DNA of 64,000 bases from LMEP-6097 sp049314535 (GTDB lineage: Bacteria > Cyanobacteriota > Vampirovibrionia > LMEP-6097), in assembly GCA_049314535.1 (NCBI GenBank), contig JBMOEX010000001.1, positions 1 through 64,000 on the forward strand, written 5' to 3'. A program made the translations under genes and the position numbers. Positions 42,076-50,357 of the stretch are shown here, one piece after another. A model generated the notes under the pieces. The model saw only the letters and a program-made list of their open reading frames with translations. It was not told the origin of the DNA and searched no databases. The stretch's first letter is position 1. The number at the start of each line of letters is the position of its first letter.

Positions 42076-42768
42076 TTAAATGTGCTCTAGAGATATAAAA
42101 TGCTTGTTCTCTAGATATAAAACCCGATCAGCATATCTTTTAAGATTTTGATCATGGCTAACTAATATGGTAGTCGGTCTATATTCCTCTCTGAGAGTCT
42201 GAATGAGATTCATGACTATTTCAGCTGTCTCTTGATCTAGGTTTCCAGTAGGCTCATCTCCTAAGAGATAGCTAGGCTTATGAGCGAGTGCTCTTACCGT
42301 AGCGACTCGTTGTTGTTCGCCACCAGAAAGCTTCTCTGGAAAATCTTTTAAGCGATTAATCAAGCCTACGGTCTTGAGCATAGCTAGTGTGAATTCAATA
42401 TTTTCTGGGGTGTTTATACCATTTAATTCAAGCGGAAATAAAATATTTTCCTCTACGGTAAGTGTAGGTATTAGGTTATAGCTCTGAAATATAAGTCCGA
42501 TATTCTTTCTTCTAAATAAAGTTCTCTCATTTTCTGAGATTCTTGCTAAATCTAAGTCTCCGACCAATAGTGAGCCAGTGTCAACTGTATCTATGCCGCT
42601 GATTAAATTGAGGAAAGTTGATTTTCCTGAGCCACTCGCTCCGAAAATAATAGTAAAACTACCAGGGTCGATTTTTACGCTAAGGTGACTAAATACTAGA
42701 TGAACTCTTTCATCAGCTTCATAAAAGGATTTGGATATATTGTCTGCGATTATCAAGGCATTATCCAT
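42076..42768 (-). CDS. LolD/MacB-type ABC transporter ATPase
   Basis: The 230-residue ATPase that powers the FtsX-like permease encoded directly downstream. Walker A GASGSGKST, Q-loop FQSYNLIPTLTVEENILFPLEL, signature LSGGEQQRVATVRAL, Walker B YLLGDEPTGNLD, and the switch His in ILVSHDQNLKRYADRV are all intact. Length and motifs match the MacB/LolD/FtsE group. It is the first gene of the cassette ATPase, permease, CrtC-like protein, acpS, GT9. The start is ATG 42768, 59 bp from the divergent methyltransferase start. Confidence 0.93.
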   Translation of the reverse strand: MDNALIIADNISKSFYEADERVHLVFSHLSVKIDPGSFTIIFGASGSGKSTFLNLISGIDTVDTGSLLVGDLDLARISENERTLFRRKNIGLIFQSYNLIPTLTVEENILFPLELNGINTPENIEFTLAMLKTVGLINRLKDFPEKLSGGEQQRVATVRALAHKPSYLLGDEPTGNLDQETAEIVMNLIQTLREEYRPTTILVSHDQNLKRYADRVLYLENKHFISLEHI

Positions 42769-42827
42769 TTTCTCACATATTCTTAGGAATTGAAAACTTT
42801 ATGGTTATTTTGGGCATGATATTTATT

Positions 42828-44363
42828 ATGTCAGACTGGACTGCTGGATATATTGCTGATATTGGTTATACATTTGGATATTATCCAGAACTCAATCCCT
42901 TAGCGGTAAAATTGGCTTTTTTGTTTTCTGGCTTAAGCTATCCTAAATTTTCTTCAGCTTGTGAGCTTGGTTTTGGACAAGGCTTATCTGTGAATATTCA
43001 TGCAGCTGGCTCTAGTATTCAATGGTATGGTACGGACTTTAATCCATCTCAGGCAGCGTTCGCTCAAGATTTAGCTTCGATTTCTGGAGCTGAAACTAAG
43101 CTTTATGACGATTCTTTTGATGTTTTCTGTTCTAGAGATGATTTGCCAAATTTTGACTTTATTGGTTTGCATGGTATCTGGAGCTGGGTTTCTGAAGAAA
43201 ATCAAGCGACTATCGTGGATTTTCTTCGCAGGAAGCTAAATGTGGGTGGAGTTCTGTATATTAGTTACAATACTCAACCAGGTTGGTCAGCAATGGCACC
43301 AATTCGTCATCTCCTTTCTGAACACGCTGAAGTTATGGCTGCACCAGGGCGCGGCATATTGTCACGAGTTGATGCTGCATTTGATTTTGTCAGTTCATTC
43401 TTGAATGTGAATCCTGGTTTCTTGAGAGCGAATCCATCAATTGTAGATAAATTAAAGAGAGTAAAGGGGCAAAATCAGCGTTACCTTGCACATGAGTATT
43501 TTAATCGCGATTGGCGACCGACTTATTTTGCTGAAATGGTTAAATTACTTGAGCCTGCTAAATTAAGTTTTGCTTGTTCTGCTTCTTATTCTGATCATAT
43601 TAGCGCTTTGCATTTAACTCAAGAACAGCAGAATTTCCTGAAAGACATTCCTGATGATGATTTCAGGGAATCGGTGCGTGATTTTATTGTAAATAGGCAG
43701 TTTAGGCGTGATTACTGGGTTAAGGGTGCTAGAAAGCTTTCTGCACAGGAGCAGTTAAAGAAATTAAGGAAAATTCGTATTTTACTGGTAGTAAATAAAG
43801 ATGATGTGGATTCTAAGATCAAGAGTAGTATTGTTGGAGCCAATATTCAAGAAGCAGTTTTTACTCCTTTAATGGCAGCCTTAGCTAAACATCAGCTCTT
43901 CTCTTTATCAGAATTAGAGATTTTACTTCAGGAAGACAAAGTCAGTATGAAGAGTTTAGTACAGGCTGTGATGATTTTAATTTCAGGGGGGTATGTCGTT
44001 ATTGCTCAGGATGAAGAATTGGTGAATAATTGTAAGGAAAGAGCTGTTAAGTTTAATCAACATATTTTAGACGAAACTGAAGGTAACGATGATATTAACT
44101 TTATAGTGAGTCCAGTTACAGGTAGCGGCATTCACGTTAATCGTTTTGAGAGGTTGTTTATAAAATATATTAAGCTAGGTATTATTGATCCAAGTGAATG
44201 GTCTCAAAAAGTGTGGGCATTACTATCTTCTCATAACCAAAAATTACTAAAGGATGGTAAGACTTTAGAGTCTAATGAAGAGAATCTTGCTGAGATATTT
44301 AGGCAGGCAAATGAATTCTTGTCTAAGCGTGTGCCGATAATGGAGGCTTTGCAGATAATTTAA
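42828..44363 (+). CDS. Class I methyltransferase with methyltransferase regulatory domain
   Basis: A SAM-dependent methyltransferase. The start is MSDWTAGYIADIGYTFGYYPELNP at 42828, the usual opening of this family; the nine residues upstream are not conserved in type. Motif I is CELGFGQGLSVNIHA, then YGTDFNPSQ and DFIGLHGIWSWV (post-I and motif II). After the Rossmann domain (to about 230) comes a C-terminal methyltransferase regulatory domain (about 230-320) and a helical tail. The same architecture occurs in rickettsial protein lysine methyltransferases acting on surface proteins, so a protein target is plausible but unproven. Stands alone, divergent from the ABC cassette. Confidence 0.85.
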   Translation: MSDWTAGYIADIGYTFGYYPELNPLAVKLAFLFSGLSYPKFSSACELGFGQGLSVNIHAAGSSIQWYGTDFNPSQAAFAQDLASISGAETKLYDDSFDVFCSRDDLPNFDFIGLHGIWSWVSEENQATIVDFLRRKLNVGGVLYISYNTQPGWSAMAPIRHLLSEHAEVMAAPGRGILSRVDAAFDFVSSFLNVNPGFLRANPSIVDKLKRVKGQNQRYLAHEYFNRDWRPTYFAEMVKLLEPAKLSFACSASYSDHISALHLTQEQQNFLKDIPDDDFRESVRDFIVNRQFRRDYWVKGARKLSAQEQLKKLRKIRILLVVNKDDVDSKIKSSIVGANIQEAVFTPLMAALAKHQLFSLSELEILLQEDKVSMKSLVQAVMILISGGYVVIAQDEELVNNCKERAVKFNQHILDETEGNDDINFIVSPVTGSGIHVNRFERLFIKYIKLGIIDPSEWSQKVWALLSSHNQKLLKDGKTLESNEENLAEIFRQANEFLSKRVPIMEALQII

Positions 44364-44409
44364 ATATTTAACTCAACCTAGTCACCTAAGATAATAATCC
44401 CTTTAACGC

Positions 44410-44437
44410 TTTATTAAAGATATTTTGCTTTAATAAA
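44410..44437 (+). promoter_or_regulatory. AT-rich hairpin upstream of the 199-aa gene
   Basis: TTTATTAAAG (44410-44419) pairs perfectly over 10 bp with CTTTAATAAA (44428-44437), loop ATATTTTG. It lies 9-18 bp before the start codon, with GGAG between. It is either the terminator of the methyltransferase gene or a translational control element. Confidence 0.5.
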
Positions 44438-44445
44438 TTCGGAGT

Positions 44446-45045
44446 GTGTTAAGTGTGGATATAAATATTGGGGGCATCGGTCTTAACGATGCTCTGTATC
44501 TGAATAATCATGTATTAGAGGAGTTTGAAAATTCTCTGTATGATACTGCTCTGTCTGTTATTTCGGGGAATGCTTTGGAACCTTTAGTAGAGCTCAATCT
44601 TAATGTAAATGAATCTGTTGTGGAATTGGTTGCAGGCGCTACTGCCTTCGAGTCTTTTCCTGAATTGGTTGATGATCCATTCCTTAATCATGTATCTATG
44701 CTTCAGTCTCTGATTGATTCTAAGCTTGAGTTGAACGATTCTGAATCTAAATCTTCAGCTCAGAAAATTTCTAAGCACGGTAAGTTTTTAGGAGTTAATG
44801 TTGAGGCTTATCAATCCAGATTGGATTCTTGTAAAGTACTCATAATGGATGAATTATCTAAAGGTGATAAATTGGATTTGAAAAAACTTCAACTCTTAGA
44901 AGCAAAGAGAACTAATCTAGAAAATTCTATTCAAGCAATTGAGAATGGTCGAAACTCTATTATTGGTTCTACTCAGAGAGATCCTTATCTTCAGCGTCAC
45001 ATTGATGAAATTCTTGCTACTGTGGCTCCCTTAAATGTATCTTAA
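44446..45045 (+). CDS. Hypothetical protein, 199 aa
   Basis: Not recognised. Start GTG 44446 or GTG 44455; the second has GGAG about 10 nt upstream. The N-terminal half is acidic with alternating hydrophobics (DINIGGIGLNDALYLNNHVLEEFENSLYD), the C-terminal half is helical and charged (DELSKGDKLDLKKLQLLEAKRTNLENSIQAIENG). No signal peptide or cysteine. Its last 15 bp overlap the convergent aluminium-resistance family gene. The style (acidic, helical, soluble, orphan) is like the unknowns at 2946 and 5120. It could be a lineage-specific effector or structural protein, but nothing in sequence proves this. Confidence 0.68.
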   Translation: MLSVDINIGGIGLNDALYLNNHVLEEFENSLYDTALSVISGNALEPLVELNLNVNESVVELVAGATAFESFPELVDDPFLNHVSMLQSLIDSKLELNDSESKSSAQKISKHGKFLGVNVEAYQSRLDSCKVLIMDELSKGDKLDLKKLQLLEAKRTNLENSIQAIENGRNSIIGSTQRDPYLQRHIDEILATVAPLNVS

Positions 45046-46200
45046 TATTTCACTAATTACGAAACGCGTGTGTGCGTAACTTAGTCCACCTTGGAAATAC
45101 GCTATATAAGGGGGACGCATTGGGCCATCTACGGAAAGCTCTATGCTAGAACCTTCTACAAAAGAGCCAGACGCCATAATGACTTGATCTGGGTATCCTG
45201 ATATGTCAGCTGGGATTGGGCTAAACATCGAATTTACTGGGCTATTTTTCTGCACTAGTTCACAGAATTTAATTAATTTTTCTGGATCATTAAATTTGAT
45301 GGCTTGTATCACATCATTTCTGTCAGCTGAGTATTCAGGGATGGTTTCTAACCCTGCCTCTGTAAAAACTTTAGCTGCAAGGCTCATGCCTTTTAATGCT
45401 TCGCAGACTACTGATGGTGCAAGAAAAAATCCTTGAAGCATAAGTCTATTCTGGTCAAAGTTACAGCCACCATGAATGCCAATGCCTGGGGCTGTTAACA
45501 CATCAGCAGCGGCTTCTACGCATGATTTTTTTCCAGCTATATAAGCACCAGCTGCAACTATGCCACCACCAGGGTTTTTAATTAAAGAGCCAGCCATAAT
45601 ATCAGCACCGATATCCGTAGGCTCTAATATTTGAGTGAATTCACCATAACAGTTATCTACGAAAATAACTGCTGAAGGAGACTTTAATCTTATTTCTTGA
45701 ATAAGGGTTTTAATATGAGTTAATGTGTAACTGTCTCGCCATTCATAGCCCCTGGATCTCTGTATGAGAGCGACTTTGGTGTTAGGAGAGAGTTTGTCTT
45801 TACCTTCTAGATATTTAATTTTATATTTTTCTTGAAAACTCTGAAACACACTATTTAAGGTATCGTAGGGCTTACCTGTAACAGCCACCAGTTCATCTCC
45901 AGAAGAGAGATTGCCTAATACCGCACAGCTGATAGCGTGAGTGCCAGATACTAATTGGTTTCTAACTATTGCAGCTTCGGTATTGAAGCATGTGGCGAAA
46001 AGCTCATCTAGTTTATCTTTGCCGAGGTCATCATAGCCGTAACCAGTTACCCACCCATAGTGTACATTCTGAATGCCTACTGTTTGGAATGCTTTTAAAA
46101 CTTTTATTTGGTTATGATTACGGATTTCCTCGAATCTTTCCCAAGTTTTTTTTAGTTCTTTTTCTGCTGATAAAATAAGATCTTCTTGAATCGTGAGCAT
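45031..46200 (-). CDS. Aluminium-resistance family PLP enzyme (methionine gamma-lyase-like)
   Basis: A pyridoxal-phosphate, fold-type I protein of the aluminium resistance/YnbB family (PF06838), found mostly in Firmicutes and Cyanobacteria-related groups. Family features: NVHYGWVTGYGYDDLGKDKLDELFA, IVRNQLVSGTHAISCAV, VFVDNCYGEF and MAGSLIKNPGGGIV, where the Lys likely binds PLP. Length 389 is close to the usual 410. The biochemical substrate is uncertain; the methionine gamma-lyase name is by homology only. It ends 2 bp before... and overlaps the convergent 199-aa gene by 15 bp, and starts 3 bp after the stop of the upstream ABC-F gene, so they form an operon. Confidence 0.88.
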   Translation of the reverse strand: MLTIQEDLILSAEKELKKTWERFEEIRNHNQIKVLKAFQTVGIQNVHYGWVTGYGYDDLGKDKLDELFATCFNTEAAIVRNQLVSGTHAISCAVLGNLSSGDELVAVTGKPYDTLNSVFQSFQEKYKIKYLEGKDKLSPNTKVALIQRSRGYEWRDSYTLTHIKTLIQEIRLKSPSAVIFVDNCYGEFTQILEPTDIGADIMAGSLIKNPGGGIVAAGAYIAGKKSCVEAAADVLTAPGIGIHGGCNFDQNRLMLQGFFLAPSVVCEALKGMSLAAKVFTEAGLETIPEYSADRNDVIQAIKFNDPEKLIKFCELVQKNSPVNSMFSPIPADISGYPDQVIMASGSFVEGSSIELSVDGPMRPPYIAYFQGGLSYAHTRFVISEILRYI

Positions 46201-46202
46201 AT

Positions 46203-48143
46203 TTAGACTTCTACCTTATCCGCTAAACCTTCCCATTCATTAGAGGTTTCAGCTATTTTAGTTTCGATAGTTTCTAGCTCTTTCGTCAGTTTTTCTAGAG
46301 CGACAAAGTCTTTCGCTGTATCTGGATTAGCAAGTTCTTTTACTAAATTTTCTTTTTGGGCTTCAAGATTTTTTAAATTCTTTTCTAAATTTTTTAATCG
46401 TTTTTGCTCATCCTTAGATTGTTTGCGTTCTTGTATATGCTGTAAGCCTGCTGGTATCTGCTCTTCATTAACGGTGTTAGAAGATTTAGCATTTTCTTTT
46501 TCAGTTTTTAGGCGAGATTCTTCGATCAGGGCTTTTCTTTTTTTAAGGTAATCTGCATAACAGCCTTTGAAGACTATCATTCTGCCATTATTAAATTCCC
46601 AGATTTGCGTAGCATGGTTATTAATAAAATATCGATCATGCGATATGCAAATGGCAGTTCCTTCATAGCTTGATAGAGCGTTCTCTACCGCTTCTTGAGA
46701 TGGCATATCTAAGTGGTTAGTGGGTTCATCAAGTAATAAGGTGTTTGGACCTGTCACCATTAATTTAGCCATCGCTAATCTACCTTTTTCACCACCACTA
46801 ATCAGACCAACTTTTTTAAATACCTGATCATTACTAAAGAGAAAGCGTCCTAGTATGCTTCTAATTTCTCCGCGCTGTGTCGGTGGCATGGCTTCTTCTA
46901 ATGTCTCTAGTACTGTTTTTTCAGGATCTAGTATCTGAAGCTGATGCTGTGCATAGTAACCGAGGATAACTCTTTCCTCAAATGAGATAGAGCCTTCTGT
47001 AGGTGTTTCCAAGCCCATTAATATTTTGAATAAGGTGGTCTTACCACAGCCGTTTTCTCCTAATATAAAAATACGCTGGGGTTCTTCTTTGCTCCACTCT
47101 ATATCGGCGTTTACTTTGGAGAATAATTTATGATCACCAAAGGCTTTAGCAAGGTTGCTGATTTTTAAAACCTCTCTACCACTTGGATTTGGGAATGGAA
47201 ATTTAAAGAATAGTTTTTTGAGTTCACCTTTAGGGGCTTCTATAATTTCTATTTTAGCGAGCTGTTTTTCACGACTTTTTGCCTGGGTACTTTTCGTAGC
47301 ACTGGCTCTAAACCTGTCCACGAATGCTCTTTGTTCTTCTAAACTTTTTCTCTGTCTTTCAGCTGCGGCCGCCTGCCTTTCACGATTAGCCTCACGCTGT
47401 TCGAGATATTGAGTGTAGTTCGCTGAATACATAGTGAGTTCACCTCTCTCTAATTCAGCTATTTCCGTGACGACTTCATCTAAGAATCTTCTATCGTGGG
47501 AAACTACGAGTATACCTTTAGGATAATTTTTTAAAAAATCTTCAAGCCACTCACAGGCAGCCATATCTAAGTGGTTAGTCGGCTCGTCCATTAATATTAC
47601 ATCTGCTTCTTGTAAAAGGACTTTAGCTAAATTAATACGCATTTGCCAGCCACCGCTGAATTTTCCTACTGGTCTATCTAGTTCTTCTAGAGTGAATCCT
47701 AGTCCAGTTATCATGCGACCTATTTTTTCATCTATGCGTCCCACATCTAAATGCTCTAGCCTTTCTTGAAGAAAACCTAATCTTAGTATTGCTTTGTCAA
47801 ACTCTTCACCAGAGAGATTCTCTAGCTGATTTAATATCTCAGCTTCTTCTTCTTTGAATGCGATAATTTCGGTAAATACTCCATAAAGCTCTTCTTTAAG
47901 GGTATTAGTAGCTGTTAATTCAGGGTTCTGAGTGAGGCATTGTATGTGTACATGTGGAGAGATAGTGACACTGCCTTGTTGAGGTATCATTTCTTGTGTT
48001 AGGCATTTTAGTAAAGTCGATTTACCAGCACCATTGACGCCGATAAGCCCAATTCTGCTTTGGTTGGTGATTCTCAGGTTTACCCCACTCAGAACTTGGT
48101 GAGTGCCGAAATTAACAGTAAGATCTGTAGCCTGAAGGAGCAT
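46203..48143 (-). CDS. ABC-F family ATPase (ribosome-associated)
   Basis: 646 residues with two ABC ATPase domains and no membrane segment, the mark of ABC-F translation factors. Domain 1: GVNGAGKSTLLKCL, FSGGWQMRINLAKVLLQ, LMDEPTNHLDMAACEWLE. The P-site tRNA-interaction linker follows (about 240-310, charged, ERQRKSLEEQRAFVDRFRASATKSTQAKSREKQL). Domain 2: GENGCGKTTLFKIL, SGGEKGRLAMAKLM, LLDEPTNHLDM. A C-terminal coiled coil (LKNLEKNLKNLEAQKENLVKEL) resembles YdiF/Uup types. Likely rescues stalled ribosomes. It is the first gene of a two-gene unit with the PLP enzyme. Confidence 0.93.
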   Translation of the reverse strand: MLLQATDLTVNFGTHQVLSGVNLRITNQSRIGLIGVNGAGKSTLLKCLTQEMIPQQGSVTISPHVHIQCLTQNPELTATNTLKEELYGVFTEIIAFKEEEAEILNQLENLSGEEFDKAILRLGFLQERLEHLDVGRIDEKIGRMITGLGFTLEELDRPVGKFSGGWQMRINLAKVLLQEADVILMDEPTNHLDMAACEWLEDFLKNYPKGILVVSHDRRFLDEVVTEIAELERGELTMYSANYTQYLEQREANRERQAAAAERQRKSLEEQRAFVDRFRASATKSTQAKSREKQLAKIEIIEAPKGELKKLFFKFPFPNPSGREVLKISNLAKAFGDHKLFSKVNADIEWSKEEPQRIFILGENGCGKTTLFKILMGLETPTEGSISFEERVILGYYAQHQLQILDPEKTVLETLEEAMPPTQRGEIRSILGRFLFSNDQVFKKVGLISGGEKGRLAMAKLMVTGPNTLLLDEPTNHLDMPSQEAVENALSSYEGTAICISHDRYFINNHATQIWEFNNGRMIVFKGCYADYLKKRKALIEESRLKTEKENAKSSNTVNEEQIPAGLQHIQERKQSKDEQKRLKNLEKNLKNLEAQKENLVKELANPDTAKDFVALEKLTKELETIETKIAETSNEWEGLADKVEV

Positions 48144-48217
48144 AAGATTCTGATTTTAACATTCTTTTTCAGCTGATCCTTAAGTTAGGCTTAATTTTAA
48201 TTGCCGATATTGTCTTT

Positions 48218-49174
48218 ATGGATTTTAAATCGGTTAAATCTATATTCGAGAATTTAATCGAAATTGCTGAACAAGCTGACTCTCAGGCATGGGATGAAAA
48301 AGCTGAGGGGACATCTCCTTTTAAGCAAATGTCTACGAAAATGGTTTTAGAAAAACCTGATGGTAAAATACATCTTGGAATTTACGATAGGGATTATAGA
48401 GAGGCTGTGAGCTTTTGGGATAGCCTAACACAAGATAATAGATATCCTCGGAATCTTATTATTGATCTTGAGTTTTTATTAGATAAACTAGATGGTAATG
48501 AAGATCAGATTATTAATCTTGAAAAAGTTAAAGAGTCTGTAAATACTTTACCTGAAATAGTTTTAGCAAATATGTTAACTGTTCGTCTAAATAAATCACT
48601 TAAGCTTAATTTAGAAACTTTTCGCAAGCATCCTTATTCGCCTTATACTCGTTCAATTGCAAAAAATAATGTATGTAAAATTAAGGAATTTGCAGAAGAG
48701 TATGACCTGAAATTGATTGATGTAAATTTAAGTGCTAAATCTTTTAAACTCTTCCCCGAAAAATTAGATGAGATCTTTTTTCTAAATGAAGAAGGGAGAT
48801 TTGCTATAGATCATAATGACTTACTTGATGTTCGGGAAATGATTTTAGGTGCTAAGGGAGCTCAAGTATATCTTAGTGGTGGCCTTCTGAAATCAGCATT
48901 AAATTTAAACATAATTATGCAGAATGATTTAAATGAAGTCTATATGGAGTTTTTACCGAGTAACAGCTCTATTAGTATTGAGATGGTAAATGGTGATAAG
49001 TTTTCTATTTTCACTTATGTTCTTGGTGTAAATCTTTCCGTAAGTAAATCTAATATTATTCTTTTGGCAAGTAGTTCCAATGTTGATATAAAAGCTTCTT
49101 TAGATAAAAGCACTAAGCTAACGGTTTTAGATCTTGCTCCTGAAAGCCAGATAGACATAAAACGTAGAGACTAA
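48218..49174 (+). CDS. Hypothetical protein, 318 aa
   Basis: Not recognised. N-terminal half helical and charged (MDFKSVKSIFENLIEIAEQADSQ, NLIIDLEFLLDKLDGNEDQI), C-terminal half beta-rich with hydrophobic strands (GDKFSIFTYVLGVNLSVSKSNIILLASSSNVDIKA). No signal peptide. It begins 8 nt after a GATATT box (48206-48211), so could be leaderless; the surrounding GCCGATAT resembles the -10 of sigma-28-type promoters, though no properly spaced -35 was found. It converges on argF with a 14-bp gap. Probably soluble and lineage-restricted. Confidence 0.7.
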   Translation: MDFKSVKSIFENLIEIAEQADSQAWDEKAEGTSPFKQMSTKMVLEKPDGKIHLGIYDRDYREAVSFWDSLTQDNRYPRNLIIDLEFLLDKLDGNEDQIINLEKVKESVNTLPEIVLANMLTVRLNKSLKLNLETFRKHPYSPYTRSIAKNNVCKIKEFAEEYDLKLIDVNLSAKSFKLFPEKLDEIFFLNEEGRFAIDHNDLLDVREMILGAKGAQVYLSGGLLKSALNLNIIMQNDLNEVYMEFLPSNSSISIEMVNGDKFSIFTYVLGVNLSVSKSNIILLASSSNVDIKASLDKSTKLTVLDLAPESQIDIKRRD

Positions 49175-49188
49175 GATTGCGGGCTGTC

Positions 49189-50085
49189 TCAATTTCTTAA
49201 TGACAGCATAATCGCTTTCTGTGTATGCAAGCGATTTTCAGCTTGTCTTAAGATAGTAGATTCATGGTTTTTAAGAGCTTCTGCTGTAATTTCCTCACCT
49301 CTGTGGGCTGGAAGGCAGTGCAGGACTATCGCTGTAGGTTTAGCGAAATCTTGAAGTAAAGCAGTGTTTACTTGATATCCAGCAAAGCGTTCTTTACGGA
49401 GTTGAGCTTCTTTCTCTTGCCCCATACTAGACCAGACATCGGTGTAGATAACATCAGCGTCTTTAGTAGCTTCGCCAACACCGTGGCAGACATGAGTAAA
49501 CTCTGATTCATAGGCTTTCCCTGGTTCATAACCAAGTGGGCAAGCTATAGAGATCTTTATTCCAAGTTTAGTGCAAGCTAGCATAAGACTTCTAGCAGTG
49601 TTATTGCCATCTCCGATATAAGCTATTTTAAGATTATCTAGTGTCCCATAGTGTTCTCTGACTGTAAGTAAGTCTGCAAGCGTCTGACAAGGATGTTCTA
49701 AATCTGTTAATCCATTAATTACTGGTATAGAGCTGTACTCAGCGATCTCTTCGACTATATCGTGACCAAAAGTTCTTATCATCAGCATGTCTAAATACTG
49801 TGACATAACTCTTGCGACATCATAGCGGCTCTCTCTACCACTGATCATAATTTCTTGAGCATTAAGAAGTACAGGGTGTGCTCCTAGCTGGCTAATGCCT
49901 ACTTCAAAGCTAATTCTAGTTCTAAGACTAGGCTTTTCAAAAATCATTCCAACAGATTTACCTTTAAGCAGATGAGAGTGATCACGGCCTGCTTTTAATT
50001 CTGCTTTTAATTCTGCTGAGTGGTTTAATAAATTATATAAATCATCTTTGCTGAGATCGTTTACGCTCAAATAGTGTTTAGCCAT
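49189..50085 (-). CDS. argF: Ornithine carbamoyltransferase
   Basis: Makes citrulline from ornithine and carbamoyl phosphate in arginine biosynthesis. The 298 residues contain the carbamoyl-phosphate site KPSLRTRISFE, the HPCQ motif in DLEHPCQTLADLL, GDGNNTARSLMLA, DVIYTDVWSSMGQE, and the ornithine-binding HCLPAHRGEEIT. All active-site motifs are intact and length is normal. It starts 26 bp after a small ORF on the same strand (50112-50282). No other arginine genes are nearby. Confidence 0.95.
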   Translation of the reverse strand: MAKHYLSVNDLSKDDLYNLLNHSAELKAELKAGRDHSHLLKGKSVGMIFEKPSLRTRISFEVGISQLGAHPVLLNAQEIMISGRESRYDVARVMSQYLDMLMIRTFGHDIVEEIAEYSSIPVINGLTDLEHPCQTLADLLTVREHYGTLDNLKIAYIGDGNNTARSLMLACTKLGIKISIACPLGYEPGKAYESEFTHVCHGVGEATKDADVIYTDVWSSMGQEKEAQLRKERFAGYQVNTALLQDFAKPTAIVLHCLPAHRGEEITAEALKNHESTILRQAENRLHTQKAIMLSLRN

Positions 50086-50111
50086 GAGGCTAATTATATC
50101 AGTAGTTGCAT

Positions 50112-50282
50112 TCAGTGGGGCTTTGCCTCTAAGTATCTGCTAGTAAGTATGTCCTTATCAGAAGAATCTTCACCTATTTTTTTCCAAAAATTCATAGGTT
50201 CTTCAGATCTTTCTCGTGCATTTACAAGAATTACTTCCATTACTTCATCTAAATCTAAAATGTCAGCTCCACCATTCATCAT
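50112..50282 (-). CDS. Candidate small protein (56 aa) upstream of argF
   Basis: ATG-ATG start at 50282/50279, stop TGA at 50112. The peptide (MMNGGADILDLDEVMEVIL ... SRYLEAKPH) is acidic with an amphipathic helix and a protein-like composition. It occupies the gap between serS and argF on the argF strand and is preferred over the opposite-strand open frame, which has low-complexity Ser runs. Not recognised; could be a small unknown protein or a leader. Confidence 0.45.
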   Translation of the reverse strand: MMNGGADILDLDEVMEVILVNARERSEEPMNFWKKIGEDSSDKDILTSRYLEAKPH

Positions 50283-50357
50283 GTTAATATCAATACACTT
50301 TAAATATTAACAAGGAATTAAGAATCCTGTTAGATTAAAATTTTTTGTTAATAAAAT

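Noticed and set aside
50074..50310. + strand open frame between argF and serS
   Set aside because: Overlaps the argF start and has Ser-rich shadow composition; the opposite-strand 56-aa ORF looks more protein-like.
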